DNA from: Streptomyces sp. NBRC 110035
Lineage (GTDB): Bacteria > Actinomycetota > Actinomycetes > Streptomycetales > Streptomycetaceae
DNA: 64,000 nucleotides
Assembly (NCBI RefSeq): GCF_000829695.1
Contig: NZ_BBNN01000034.1
Location: 24,329 to 88,328, forward strand
Direction: 5' to 3'
The translations under genes were made by a program, and so were the position numbers. Below are positions 8,780 through 17,900 of this stretch, piece after piece. The notes below the pieces were generated by a model. The model did not search any database. It saw only the letters and a list, made by a program, of their open reading frames with translations, and was not told the origin of the DNA. Positions within the stretch are counted from its first letter, which is position 1. Every line of letters begins with the position of its first letter.

Positions 8780-9769
8780 TCAGCCGCGCCCCGCCGCCGG
8801 GTGCAGGCGCTGCCAGCCCTGCCAGGCCGAGGTGATCATGTCGTCGACGCTGTGGCGGGCCTTCCAGCCGAGTTCGGTGGCGGCGCGGTCGGACGAGGCG
8901 ACGACGTCCGCCGGGTCGCCGGGGCGGCGGGGGGCGACCGTGGGCTGAAGGCCGTGGCCGGTGAGGACGTTGATGCGGTCGATCATGCCCCTCACCGAGA
9001 CGCCCTCGCCGCGGCCGATGTTGAGGGTGAGGTCCCGGCCGGGTGCGGCACGCAGCGCGCGCGCCGCGGCCACGTGGGCCTCGGCCAGGTCGACGACGTG
9101 GATGTAGTCGCGGACGCAGGTGCCGTCCGGGGTCGGGTAGTCGTCGCCGAACACCCGCGGGGGCTCGTTCGCGGTCAGCCTCTCGAAGACCATGGGGACG
9201 AGGTTGTGGACGCCCGTGTCGGCGAGTTCCGGGCGCGCGGCGCCCGCCACGTTGAAGTAGCGCAGGGAGGCGGTGGACAGGCCGGTCGCCCGCCCCGTGG
9301 CGCGGACCAGCCACTCGCCGGCCAGCTTCGTCTCGCCGTAGGGGGACATCGGCAGGCAGGGGGTGTCCTCGGTGACCAGCCCGGCGCCGGAGGGCGGTGT
9401 GCCGTACACCGCCGCCGACGACGAGAACACGAAGGACGACGCCGCGTCCGCCGCCGTCACCGCCTCCAGCAGGACGCGCAGGCCCTCGACGTTCTCCCGG
9501 TAGTAGTGCAGGGGCAGTTCCACCGACTCGCCCACCTGCTTCTTCGCCGCCAGGTGCACGACGCCGGTGACCTCGTGGTCGGCGAGGGCGCGCGCCACCC
9601 GCTCGCCGTCCAGGACCGAGCCGACCACCAGCGGTACGCCGTCCGGCACGCGGTCGGGGATGCCGGTGGACAGGTCGTCGTACACCACCGTCCGTTCCCC
9701 CGCCTCGGTCATCGCGCGTACGACGTGCGCCCCGATGTAACCGGCGCCGCCGGTGATCAACCAGGTCAT
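8780..9769 (-). CDS. galE: UDP-glucose 4-epimerase
   Basis: This 329-residue short-chain dehydrogenase/reductase-fold epimerase interconverts UDP-glucose and UDP-galactose using tightly bound NAD. The N-terminus carries the dinucleotide motif TGGAGYIGAHV, and the catalytic Tyr-Lys pair is in SPYGETKLAGEW; a Ser/Thr-rich catalytic strand (FSSSAAVYG) precedes it. Length and motifs fit GalE of the extended SDR group. It starts at ATG 9769 with GAGGGGAC upstream. It lies downstream of ohrR on the same strand, but an apparently unrelated role makes a functional operon unlikely. The neighbouring exporter suggests it may supply galactose-type residues for an envelope polymer, which is inference. Confidence 0.92.
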   Translation of the reverse strand: MTWLITGGAGYIGAHVVRAMTEAGERTVVYDDLSTGIPDRVPDGVPLVVGSVLDGERVARALADHEVTGVVHLAAKKQVGESVELPLHYYRENVEGLRVLLEAVTAADAASSFVFSSSAAVYGTPPSGAGLVTEDTPCLPMSPYGETKLAGEWLVRATGRATGLSTASLRYFNVAGAARPELADTGVHNLVPMVFERLTANEPPRVFGDDYPTPDGTCVRDYIHVVDLAEAHVAAARALRAAPGRDLTLNIGRGEGVSVRGMIDRINVLTGHGLQPTVAPRRPGDPADVVASSDRAATELGWKARHSVDDMITSAWQGWQRLHPAAGRG

Positions 9770-9859
9770 GTGCGGCCGTCCCCTCGTCGTTGGCCCCGTG
9801 GCGGTGCGGTGGGTGGTCGGTCTCCACCGTGTCTCCGGTCTCCGCCGTCCGTCAGGATC

Positions 9860-10366
9860 CTAGGCTTCGTTCGCCGCCGCCGTGTCCAGTGCGGTGGTGA
9901 GACGGTCCAGGCGGACCTTCAGGTCCTGGATCTCGTCGAGCCCGGATCCGGTCGCGGTGGCGATCCGGCGCGGGAGGTCGAGGGCCTGTTCGCGCAGCGC
10001 GAGGCCCTCCCCGGTGGGCCGTACCTCCACCGAGCGCTCGTCGCGCGCACTGCGTTCCCGACGGACCAGGCCGGCCGCCTCCAGCCGCTTGAGCAGCGGG
10101 GACAGCGTGCCGGAGTCGAGCCGCAGGTGCTCGCCGAGCGTCTTGACGGGCAGCGTGCCGTGCTCCCAGAGGGCCAGCATCACCAGGTACTGGGGATAGG
10201 TGAGGCCGAGGTCCTTGAGGAGTACGCGGTACAGGCCGTTGAAGGCGCGGGAGGCGGACTGCAGGGAGAAGCAGATCTGCTGGTCGAGGCGGAGCCAGTC
10301 GCCGGCGGGCCCGGGTGGCCGGGCGGTCGTCTCCGGGGCCGGTCCGGGGTTCGGGGTCGGTGTCAT
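9860..10366 (-). CDS. ohrR: MarR-family organic peroxide sensor OhrR
   Basis: This 168-residue MarR-type repressor belongs to the OhrR group. The peroxide-sensing cysteine expected near the N-terminus is present as C32 in QQICFSLQSASRAF, which closely matches the family's sensing helix. The winged helix follows (about residues 60-115, with LRLDSGTLSPLLKRLEAAG). In this family, oxidation of that Cys by organic hydroperoxides releases the repressor from DNA. The ATG at 10366 has GGAG five bases upstream; an in-frame ATG at 10393 would place the start inside the operator and is less likely. It is divergent from ohr, its expected target. Confidence 0.93.
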   Translation of the reverse strand: MTPTPNPGPAPETTARPPGPAGDWLRLDQQICFSLQSASRAFNGLYRVLLKDLGLTYPQYLVMLALWEHGTLPVKTLGEHLRLDSGTLSPLLKRLEAAGLVRRERSARDERSVEVRPTGEGLALREQALDLPRRIATATGSGLDEIQDLKVRLDRLTTALDTAAANEA

Positions 10367-10391
10367 GACTCCAGGGTAGCTCTTTCGAGCC

Positions 10392-10421
10392 ATTTAGTTG
10401 TGCGCAACTTAATTGTGTGCT
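10392..10421. promoter_or_regulatory. OhrR operator between ohrR and ohr
   Basis: The near-perfect palindrome AGTTG-TGCG-CAACT at 10396-10409 lies in an AT-rich island between the divergent genes, followed by a second half-site-like TTAATTGTGTGC. This agrees with OhrR operators built on a TTG...CAA core. It overlaps where both promoters must be, so it should repress both genes until oxidation. Confidence 0.8.
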
Positions 10422-10500
10422 TTGCTTGTGGTCGTGCGGAGGCCCGGACCACCGACGGACCGGCCTCCGCACGACCACCACTCGAGAGGGAAGGGTTCCC

Positions 10501-10914
10501 ATGGACGCGCTCTACACCGCTGTCGCCACCGCCACCCACGGCCGCGACGGCCGCGCCGTCACCTCCGACGGCAAGCTGGACCTCGGCCTCAGCGCCCCCG
10601 TGGAGCTGGGCGGCAACGGCGAGGGCACCAACCCGGAGCAGTTGTTCGCCGCCGGTTACGCGGCCTGCTTCGGCAGCGCCCTCGGCCTGGTCGGCCGGGC
10701 CGCCAAGGTGGACGTCAGCGAGGCCGCGGTGACCGCCGAGGTCGGCATCGGCAAGCAGGGCGAGGGCTTCGCGCTCGCCGTGACGCTGCGCGTCGAGCTG
10801 CCCGACGCCGTGGACCAGGAGACCGGACGCAAGCTGGTCGAGCAGGCCCACCAGGTCTGCCCCTACTCCAACGCCACCCGCGGCAACATCCCGGTCGAGC
10901 TCGTCATCGAGTAG
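10501..10914 (+). CDS. ohr: Organic hydroperoxide resistance protein Ohr
   Basis: Ohr is a thiol peroxidase of the OsmC/Ohr fold that reduces organic and fatty-acid hydroperoxides in the cytosol. This 137-residue protein has both catalytic cysteines: C56 in AAGYAACFGSA and C120 in HQVCPYSNATRGN, in the classical Ohr spacing. The ATG at 10501 is preceded by GAGAGGGAAGGG and matches the family N-terminus (MDALYTAVATA). The divergent ohrR gene and shared palindromic operator indicate induction by organic peroxides. Confidence 0.95.
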   Translation: MDALYTAVATATHGRDGRAVTSDGKLDLGLSAPVELGGNGEGTNPEQLFAAGYAACFGSALGLVGRAAKVDVSEAAVTAEVGIGKQGEGFALAVTLRVELPDAVDQETGRKLVEQAHQVCPYSNATRGNIPVELVIE

Positions 10915-10942
10915 TCCACGGCACCGGTCCCGGCCCCGCTTC

Positions 10943-10974
10943 GGGCCCCGGCGCGCACGACGCGTCCGGGGCCC
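10943..10974. terminator. Hairpin between ohr and the sugar permease
   Basis: A 9-bp inverted repeat, GGGCCCCGG / CCGGGGCCC, encloses 14 nt that can pair further through two CGCG blocks. It lies between convergent stops and probably terminates both directions. Confidence 0.6.
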
Positions 10975-10986
10975 CTGCGCGGTACG

Positions 10987-11901
10987 TCACTTCACCGCGC
11001 CCGCCATCACGCCGGAGACGAACTGCCGCTGGAAGGCGAAGAACACGGCCAGCGGGATCACCATCGAGATGAACGCGCCCGGTGCCAGCACGTCGATGTT
11101 GTTGCCGAACTGCCGTACCTGCGTCTGCAGCGCGACCGTGATCGGCTGGCTCCCGGAGTCCGTGAAGATCAGCGCGACCAGCATGTCGTTCCACACCCAC
11201 AGGAACTGGAAGATGCCCAGCGAGGCGATCGCCGGCCCGCCCAGCGGCATCACCACCCGCGCGAACAGGCGCAGTTCGCCGGCGCCGTCCAGGCGGGCCG
11301 CTTCCAGCAGCTCCTTCGGGATCTCCGCGAAGAAGTTGCGCAGCAGGAACACCGCGAACGGCAGACCGAAGCCGACGTGGAAGAGGACCACGCCGACGAC
11401 CGAGCCGAAGACGCCGATGGTGCCGAAGAGTTCGGCGATCGGGATCAGCGCCACCTGCACCGGCACCACCAACAGCCCCACCACGCCCAGGAACCACCAG
11501 TCCCGGCCGGGGAACTCCATCCAGGCGAAGGCGTATCCGGCCAGCGAGCCGATCACCACCACCAGCACCGTCGCCGGGACGGTGATGTACACCGTGTTCA
11601 GCAGGGAACCGGTGATGTCGTCGTTCTCCAGCAGGGTCTCGTAGGCGCCGAAGGTGAGCTGCGACGGCTCGGTGAACACCGTCCACCAGCCGTCGGCGGC
11701 CATGTCCTGCGGGGTGCGCAGGCTGGCCAGCAGCAGACCGGTCGTCGGGACCAGCCAGAACAGGCCGACGACGGTCAGGAAGACGCGTACCAGCCCGCCG
11801 CTCACCCCCTCGCCGAGCCTCGAACCCAGTGACCGCCCGGCCTTGACGGCACCGACAGGCGGCGAGGCCGCCTCGGTGGCACTGCCGGCGTCCGCGCTCA
11901 T
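10987..11901 (-). CDS. Sugar ABC transporter permease, MalG type
   Basis: This 304-residue inner-membrane permease has six predicted membrane helices. The EAA loop that docks the ATPase is in the C-terminal third (AEIPKELLEAARLDGAGELRLF). It is the second permease of a CUT1-class carbohydrate importer. ATG 11901 overlaps the end of the upstream malF-like gene by 4 bp (ATGA), so the two are coupled. No ATPase gene is present in the cluster. In Streptomyces the shared ATPase MsiK serves such transporters, and that is the likely partner. The sugar is unknown. Confidence 0.9.
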   Translation of the reverse strand: MSADAGSATEAASPPVGAVKAGRSLGSRLGEGVSGGLVRVFLTVVGLFWLVPTTGLLLASLRTPQDMAADGWWTVFTEPSQLTFGAYETLLENDDITGSLLNTVYITVPATVLVVVIGSLAGYAFAWMEFPGRDWWFLGVVGLLVVPVQVALIPIAELFGTIGVFGSVVGVVLFHVGFGLPFAVFLLRNFFAEIPKELLEAARLDGAGELRLFARVVMPLGGPAIASLGIFQFLWVWNDMLVALIFTDSGSQPITVALQTQVRQFGNNIDVLAPGAFISMVIPLAVFFAFQRQFVSGVMAGAVK

Positions 11902-13244
11902 CGCCGTACCTCCCGCCTCAGCCGCCGCACGTTGAACCACATCACCGGGATCACCAGAAGCAGCAGGAACACCGCGATCGCGCTGGCGACGCCCGGCTGG
12001 TCCTCGGAGAAGCCCTTGCGGTACAGCTCCAGCGCGAGGACGTTGGCGTCGTCCTGGGAGGAGCCCGGCGCGATGATGAACACCAGGTCGAACACCTTGA
12101 GCACATTGATCATCAGGGTGACGGTGACCACCGCCAGCACCGGCGCCAGCATCGGCACCGTGATCCTCCGGAACACCTGCCACTCGTTGGCGCCGTCGAC
12201 CCGTGCGGCCTCCAGCAGCTCCCGCGGCATGCCCGCGAGCCCGGCCGCGATCAGCACCATCGCGAAGCCCGCCCACATCCAGATGTACGAGCCGACGACG
12301 GCCGGCGTGACCAGCGACGGGCCCAGCCAGTCCAGGCCGTTGTACGGCTCCTGGAAGTTGCTCGCCGGCAGCCGGAGCCGTGCGCCGTCCGCCTTCGCCG
12401 ACAGGGAGAACGTGCCGTCGGCGCCCGCCGTGGCCGTCTCCACCACCGTGCCGTCCCTGACCGCCTCGATCCTCATGCCGGGATAGCCCAGCTCGTCCGC
12501 GTCGACGCCGTTCAGCGTGCCGACGCCCTTGCCGCGGGTGAAGTCCTGCCAGGTCGTGCCGGTGATCCGGTCCGCCTTCGGCTTCGGCGCCGCGGCCCGC
12601 TCCGCGTCGTCCGGGAGCAGGTCCGGCGCGACACCGACCAGCGGCAGCGTGACGGCCTCACCGACGCTCACCGTCGCCCTGGTGACGAAGGCACCCCCGC
12701 CGGCCGCCTCCAGCGGCGACTCACGGCCGGGGTGGGCCTTCGGGTACGCCGACGCCTGGGCGAAGGTGTCGTGCACGCCCACCCACACCGCGTTCGCCAC
12801 GCCCTTGTCCGGGTCCTGGTCGTACACCAGGCGGAAGATGATGCCCGCCGCCAGCATCGAGATCGCCATCGGCATGAAGACGACCAGCTTGAACGCCGTT
12901 CCCCACCGGATCCGTTCGGTCAGCACCGCGAAGACCAGGCCGAGCGCGGTGGCGACCGTCGGCGCGAACACCACCCAGACGACGTTGTTCCTCAGGGCGG
13001 CGCGGATGCCGTCGTCGGTGAACAGGGCCCGGTAGTTGTCGAATCCGGCGAACCCGTCGCCGGACCGGTCGTAGAAGCTGCGGACGACGGAGTACCCGAT
13101 CGGGTAGACCACGAGCGCACCGAGCAGCAGCAGCGCGGGCAGCAGGAACAGCGCCGCCACGGTGGTGCGGGTGCCGGTGACGCTCCTGCGCGGCCGGCGA
13201 GCGGCAGGGGCCCCGGAGGACCCCGCCGCCGTGTCCGACGCCAT
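11898..13244 (-). CDS. Sugar ABC transporter permease, MalF type, with inserted extracytoplasmic domain
   Basis: At 448 residues this is about 150 longer than a normal CUT1 permease. Membrane helices begin near residues 28-52, 88-108 and 120-140, and the EAA loop is at about 340-360 (PRELLEAARVDGANEWQVF). Between residues 140 and 305, where the third extracytoplasmic loop should be short, lies an insert of about 160 residues. It has a proline/alanine-rich first part and a beta-rich second part (MRIEAVRDGTVVETATAGAD) that resembles carboxypeptidase-regulatory or Ig-like folds. E. coli MalF also has a large periplasmic loop (P2) that contacts the binding protein, so a similar role is possible. 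The gene sits between the binding-protein and MalG-type genes. Confidence 0.87.
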   Translation of the reverse strand: MASDTAAGSSGAPAARRPRRSVTGTRTTVAALFLLPALLLLGALVVYPIGYSVVRSFYDRSGDGFAGFDNYRALFTDDGIRAALRNNVVWVVFAPTVATALGLVFAVLTERIRWGTAFKLVVFMPMAISMLAAGIIFRLVYDQDPDKGVANAVWVGVHDTFAQASAYPKAHPGRESPLEAAGGGAFVTRATVSVGEAVTLPLVGVAPDLLPDDAERAAAPKPKADRITGTTWQDFTRGKGVGTLNGVDADELGYPGMRIEAVRDGTVVETATAGADGTFSLSAKADGARLRLPASNFQEPYNGLDWLGPSLVTPAVVGSYIWMWAGFAMVLIAAGLAGMPRELLEAARVDGANEWQVFRRITVPMLAPVLAVVTVTLMINVLKVFDLVFIIAPGSSQDDANVLALELYRKGFSEDQPGVASAIAVFLLLLVIPVMWFNVRRLRREVRR

Positions 13245-13251
13245 CGCCGGC

Positions 13252-14673
13252 TCAGTTCCCGTACGCCGCGGCCGCGCCGGCCTCCAGCTGCCGCTGGGCG
13301 CCCGCGATGTCCTTCGGGTTCTTCAGGAAGTCCTGGAGCGCCTTCCACTCGCCCTTGCCGGGGGTGCCGCCGAAGGCCTGCGGGGCCTGGTCGGACATGT
13401 CGAAGCGGAAGTCGTCCCCGGCGTCGACGAGCGCCCGGGCCATCTTCCGCTGCACCTCGTTCGGATACGCCGAGTTCGGCACGTTCCTGTTCGGCGAGAG
13501 GTAGCCGCCCAGCTTCGCCTGAACGCCGGCGGCGTCCGGGGAGGCGAGGAACGTCGCCAGCGCCTGCGCCGCCCTCGAGTCCTCGAGGATCACGGCCGCG
13601 TCGCCGCCGGACACCACGGGCGGGCTGTCACCGACCGCGGGGAACGGGAACACCTTCGCGTCCGTACCGACCTCCGCCTCGGTCTCGCCGATGTTCACCT
13701 GGACGAAGTCGCCCTCGTAGACCATGCCCGCCTCGGGCTGGTCGCCGCCGGTGAAGGTCTGCGTCACGGAGGCCGGGAACTCGGTCTGCAGGGCGCCGTC
13801 CGGACCGCCCGCCAGGTACTCCGGCTTGCCCCAGATCTCCGCCAGCGTGGTCAGCGCGTCCTTCACGGACGGGTCCGTCCACTTGATCTCGTGCGCGGCG
13901 AGCCGGTCGTACTTCTCCGGGCCCGCCTGGGAGAGGTAGATGTTCTCGAACCAGTCGGTGAGCGTCCAGCCGTCGGCGCCGCCGACCGAGAACGGGGTGA
14001 CCCCGGAGTCGTAGACCGTCCGCGCCGTGCTGAGCAGGTCCTGCCAGGTGGCCGGCTCACTCGCGCCGGCGTTCTCGAAGACCTGGGCGTTGTACCAGAT
14101 CAGCGACTTGTTGGCGGCTTTGTAGTAGACGCCGTACGGCGTGCCGTCGACCGAGCCGATGTCCTGCCAGCCCTGCGAGTAGTTCTTCTTGAGCTCCGCC
14201 TGCGCCTCGGCGCCCAGCGGCTTCGCCCAGCCCTTCTCCACGGCCTGCTTGACGGCGCCCGGCTGCGGCAGCAGCGCCACGTCGGGCGGTGCGCCGCCCG
14301 CGATCTTCGAACCGAGGAAGTTGACGATGGGGTCCTGGGCGGGAACGAACGCCACCTTCGCGCCGGTGCGCTTCTCGAACTCCGCGAGGACCTTCTTGAA
14401 ATGGGCCTGTTCGGTGCCGGTCCACACGGCGGCGACCTCGAGGCTCTGGCCGTCGAGCCGGGGAAGGGTGACGGTGGAGGCGGTCCCGTCGGTGCCGCCG
14501 CCCGGCTCGTCGCTGCCGTCGTCGTCGCCCCCGCACGCGGTGAGCGAGACCGCGAGCACGCCCGCGACCACCGCGGCCGCCGCCCTGACGGCCCTGCGGG
14601 TGCGGGGAGTTGCCGTTGCCGTGGGTGTACCGGACGACCTGTGTGCCCGGATGGTCCTGCTCGTCCTGCGCAT
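13252..14673 (-). CDS. Sugar ABC transporter solute-binding lipoprotein
   Basis: This 473-residue extracellular binding protein of the family-1 type captures the substrate for the two permeases encoded just downstream. The N-terminus is unusually long and basic (two arginine pairs) before a hydrophobic stretch and a lipobox LTAC ending at C47, so it should be a diacylglycerol-anchored lipoprotein, possibly Tat-exported. The mature part has the typical aromatic-rich sugar-binding pattern (TPYGVYYKAANKSLIWYN; DWFENIYLSQ). I took ATG 14673 because residues before it are Arg-rich and unlike a signal peptide. The ribosome site (GGGG) is modest. It is first of three genes, with 7 bp to the malF-like gene. 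Confidence 0.9.
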   Translation of the reverse strand: MRRTSRTIRAHRSSGTPTATATPRTRRAVRAAAAVVAGVLAVSLTACGGDDDGSDEPGGGTDGTASTVTLPRLDGQSLEVAAVWTGTEQAHFKKVLAEFEKRTGAKVAFVPAQDPIVNFLGSKIAGGAPPDVALLPQPGAVKQAVEKGWAKPLGAEAQAELKKNYSQGWQDIGSVDGTPYGVYYKAANKSLIWYNAQVFENAGASEPATWQDLLSTARTVYDSGVTPFSVGGADGWTLTDWFENIYLSQAGPEKYDRLAAHEIKWTDPSVKDALTTLAEIWGKPEYLAGGPDGALQTEFPASVTQTFTGGDQPEAGMVYEGDFVQVNIGETEAEVGTDAKVFPFPAVGDSPPVVSGGDAAVILEDSRAAQALATFLASPDAAGVQAKLGGYLSPNRNVPNSAYPNEVQRKMARALVDAGDDFRFDMSDQAPQAFGGTPGKGEWKALQDFLKNPKDIAGAQRQLEAGAAAAYGN

Positions 14674-14965
14674 CACTGCCCCGTTCTTCGTACCTCGTCG
14701 AACGTCGAGCGCTGTCCCGTGCGCTCTGGTGTACGCCCGTGAGGTCGAGGGCGGCAAGAGCGCGTCCCGTGTCACGTCCGGGATCGTGACCGCGTCGTGA
14801 CTCTCCGGGGCGGAGGAGTCCCGTCCGGACCCGCGGGAGCGAGTCGCACGCCCTCACCATCCATGGGATACAGGGGTGTTGAGGGGGTTGAGGGATTCCG
14901 CGGGTGGGGCTGGTGCGAGGGCCGTGACGGCCGGGGAACGGGGCGCGCCGCTCCCCGGGACCGGG
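14674..14965 (-). promoter_or_regulatory. Promoter region of the sugar importer operon
   Basis: This 292-bp gap carries no gene. On the minus strand, TTGCCG and TACACC are separated by 18 bp some 50 bp upstream of the binding-protein start, an acceptable sigma-70-type promoter. A small tandem repeat (gttgaggg) lies at about 14877-14895. No LacI-type or DasR-type palindrome was seen here, so the inducer is not suggested by the DNA. Confidence 0.35.
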
Positions 14966-17900
14966 TCACAGCAGCGACGGCACCTCGGTGGCCGCGACCT
15001 CGCGGGCCGCGCGTTCCAGCGCGCTGGCGAGCAGCGCCAGGTCGGTCGGGCCGTTGCCGAGTTCCCTGACCGTGCGACGGGCCGGCGGATCGCCCATGCG
15101 GTGCCACTCCAGCGGCACGACCGTGGGCCGCAGCGTCGCCGTGCGCGGGATGCGCCCGGTCACCCGCCCGCCCTGGAACGCGGTCACCCGGCCGTCCGGG
15201 TGGGCCAGACGCCCCCGGCCCGGAGCCGGTTCGCCCCCGCTCTCCTGGTTCGGCTCGAACGGGGAGGCGGTCCCGCGGCCCGGCGCCGACGCGTCCAGCG
15301 TCACGCGCAGGGCCGCGCGGCGCACCGGCTCGGTCTCCGCCGTACGGGCACCGGGCCCGGTGGCCGACACCAGGTGCACGCCCAGCCGTTCACCCTCCCG
15401 CGCCACCGCCTCCAGCGCCCGCAGCACCGACCCGGCGGCGGGCCGCCCCGGTGAACCGAGTGCGGGGGAGACCAGCGCGTCCAGGTCGTCCACGACCACG
15501 ATCAGCCGGGGCAGCGGCGGCGGGGCCTCGGCCCTGCGCAGGGCGGAGCCGGGCCGCAGCCGCAGCGTGGAACTGCTGGGCAGGGAATCCAGGTCTCCAG
15601 GGTGCTCGCCGCCGCCGGTCGCGGGGCCGCGGGGCGCGGCCGCGCGCTGGGCGACCATACGGTCCGACAACTCGCGCCCGGTGTGCCACTCCACGAAGTC
15701 CGACCGGCCGAGGAGTTCGGCACGCCGCTTCAGCTCGGCGCTCAGCGACTGGGCGAACTCCCGCATCCGCACCGGGTCGTTGGCGCTGAGATGCGTGGTG
15801 ACGTGCGGTACGTCCGTACACACGCGCAGTCCGTCGCCCTGCCCGCCGCCGTGCCCGCTGTTCTGCCCGCCGCCCTGTCCGCCGTCCGTGGTGCCGGCGC
15901 AGCCGTCCACCAGCACGATGCCCAGCCGGTCCGGCCGCTCGGCCGCGGCCAGGGAGGCGACGACGGCCCGGAGCAGTTCCGTACGGCCACTGCCGGACGG
16001 GCCCTCCACCAGCAGATGCGGCCCGTCGGCCACCAGGTCGGCGGAGACCGGGCCACGCGGCCCGGCACCCAGCACCGCGCACACCCGGCCGCCGAGCCGC
16101 TCCTTGTCGTCGGCCGAGTCCGCCCAACGGGCCATCAGCGAGGCCGGGGTGGCGCGGGCCAGCCCCAACTCGTCCAGCAGCCGCGCCGACCGGGGCAGCG
16201 GCGCCGACACACGCGCGTGCCGCGTGCCGGAGGCGCCCGCCGTGCGCAACGGTGCCAGGGCCCGCGCGAACCGCTCGGCCCACGCGGGGGAGACCGCGTC
16301 GACCGTGGCCACCGTGCCGTGACCGACCGGGCCCGGTGCCGTCCCCGAACCGGTGGCGGCCACCCGCAGCAGCCGCAGGGTGGTCGCCACGTCCCCGCTG
16401 AGCAGGGCGACGGCACCGCACTCCCGGAACGCGGGCGTCACCGCGCAGGCCGCCTCGTACGTCTTCGTCACCGGGGAGGAGGCCGAGGCGGCGGCCGTCT
16501 CGGCGAGACACACCAGGTGGATTCCGGCCCGCGGCCCCTCCACCGCCAGCCGTGCCACCGCGTCGCGCACCCCGGGGTCCCCGGGGTCACCGTCCACGAC
16601 GACCACGGTGTACGAACCGGCGAAGCCGCCCGCCGCACCGCCACCGGCGCTGTCGTCCCGGACCCGGGAGGGGCGCCGGGGGGTGCCCCGGTCGGCGCCG
16701 GAGGCCCGGGGCTGTTCGGGGATGAGCGGGGCGGACGAGGCGGATGAGGCGGATGGGGAGGCCGGGGCGGAGGAGGTGCGGGACGCGTGGTCGTGGTCCT
16801 CCAGGCGGCGCAGCAGCTCCTCGGCGCGGGCCGCCGCCTGTTCACGGTCGTGGGCGAGGAGCAGCCGGCAGTCCTGCCCGTGCCCCGGCCGCACGTGTGG
16901 CAGCCAGCCCAGCCAGGCCCATTCCGCGGTGCGCTCCTCCAGGGTGCGGGAGCGGTCGGCGGTGATCAGGACGATCTCGAGCACGTCGGGGGAGTGCAGT
17001 GCGGCGAGCTGGGCCAGGACCGCGCGGGCCAGCCCGGTGAGCCGCTCGCGCGGACCGGCCAGGCCCAGCGCGCCCACCTCGCGCAGCCCCGACGTCACCG
17101 GTACGGCGGGCAGCAGGCCCGAACCGCCGGGCACCGCCCGGTCGGCCGTGCCGAGGCGTATCGCGAGCGCCTCCGGGTGGCCGGGCCCGCGCTCCCACAA
17201 ACGGGGGCCGGGGCCCAGGGCGGTCAGCAGCAGGGTGGCGGGGTCGGGCCAGGTCTCGGGCGGTCCGGCCGCGGCGACGGCCGGTTCGGCCGGGACGGCA
17301 CCGGCCGCCTCCTCACCGTACGGGTCCGGTCCGGTGCTCTCCGGCTCCGGACGCCCCCCGGCCAGCCGGCGTGCCCACGCCGAGAGCCCGCCGCGCCGGC
17401 GTCCGCCGGAGGGCTGCGGCGCGAGGTCGGCTTCGGCCGGATCGGTGCCGCGCGCCGGCGTGCCCCGGCGGCCGTCGGCGGGCCGGTCCCCGGGAGCGCC
17501 GGGCCAGGCGGTGAGCCCGCCGTCGGCACCGGACCCGGCGGGCGCGCCGGTACCGCCCGCGTGGGTGGCGGCCCCCGCCCCGGAGACCCGGCCGGACCCG
17601 TCGCCGGCCGGCCTCGGCTGCGACACCCGGCGCCCCTTGGGGACCCGCGGCACATCGCCCCGGGAAGCCACGTGGACCGTACGTCCGCCACTTCCGCCGT
17701 GGCGATCGGTGTTTCTGGAGCCGTAGCCGTAGCCGGTCTCGGAGCCGAGACCGGCACCGGCACCGGCATCAGCACCGGAGCCTGTGCCCGTGCCCGAACG
17801 GGGGCCGGGACCCGAATCCGAGCCGTGGGCCGAACCGGAACCCGGACCGGAACCCGGACCGGAGCCGGATCCTGTGTCCGAACGGGAGCCGGAAGCGGCG

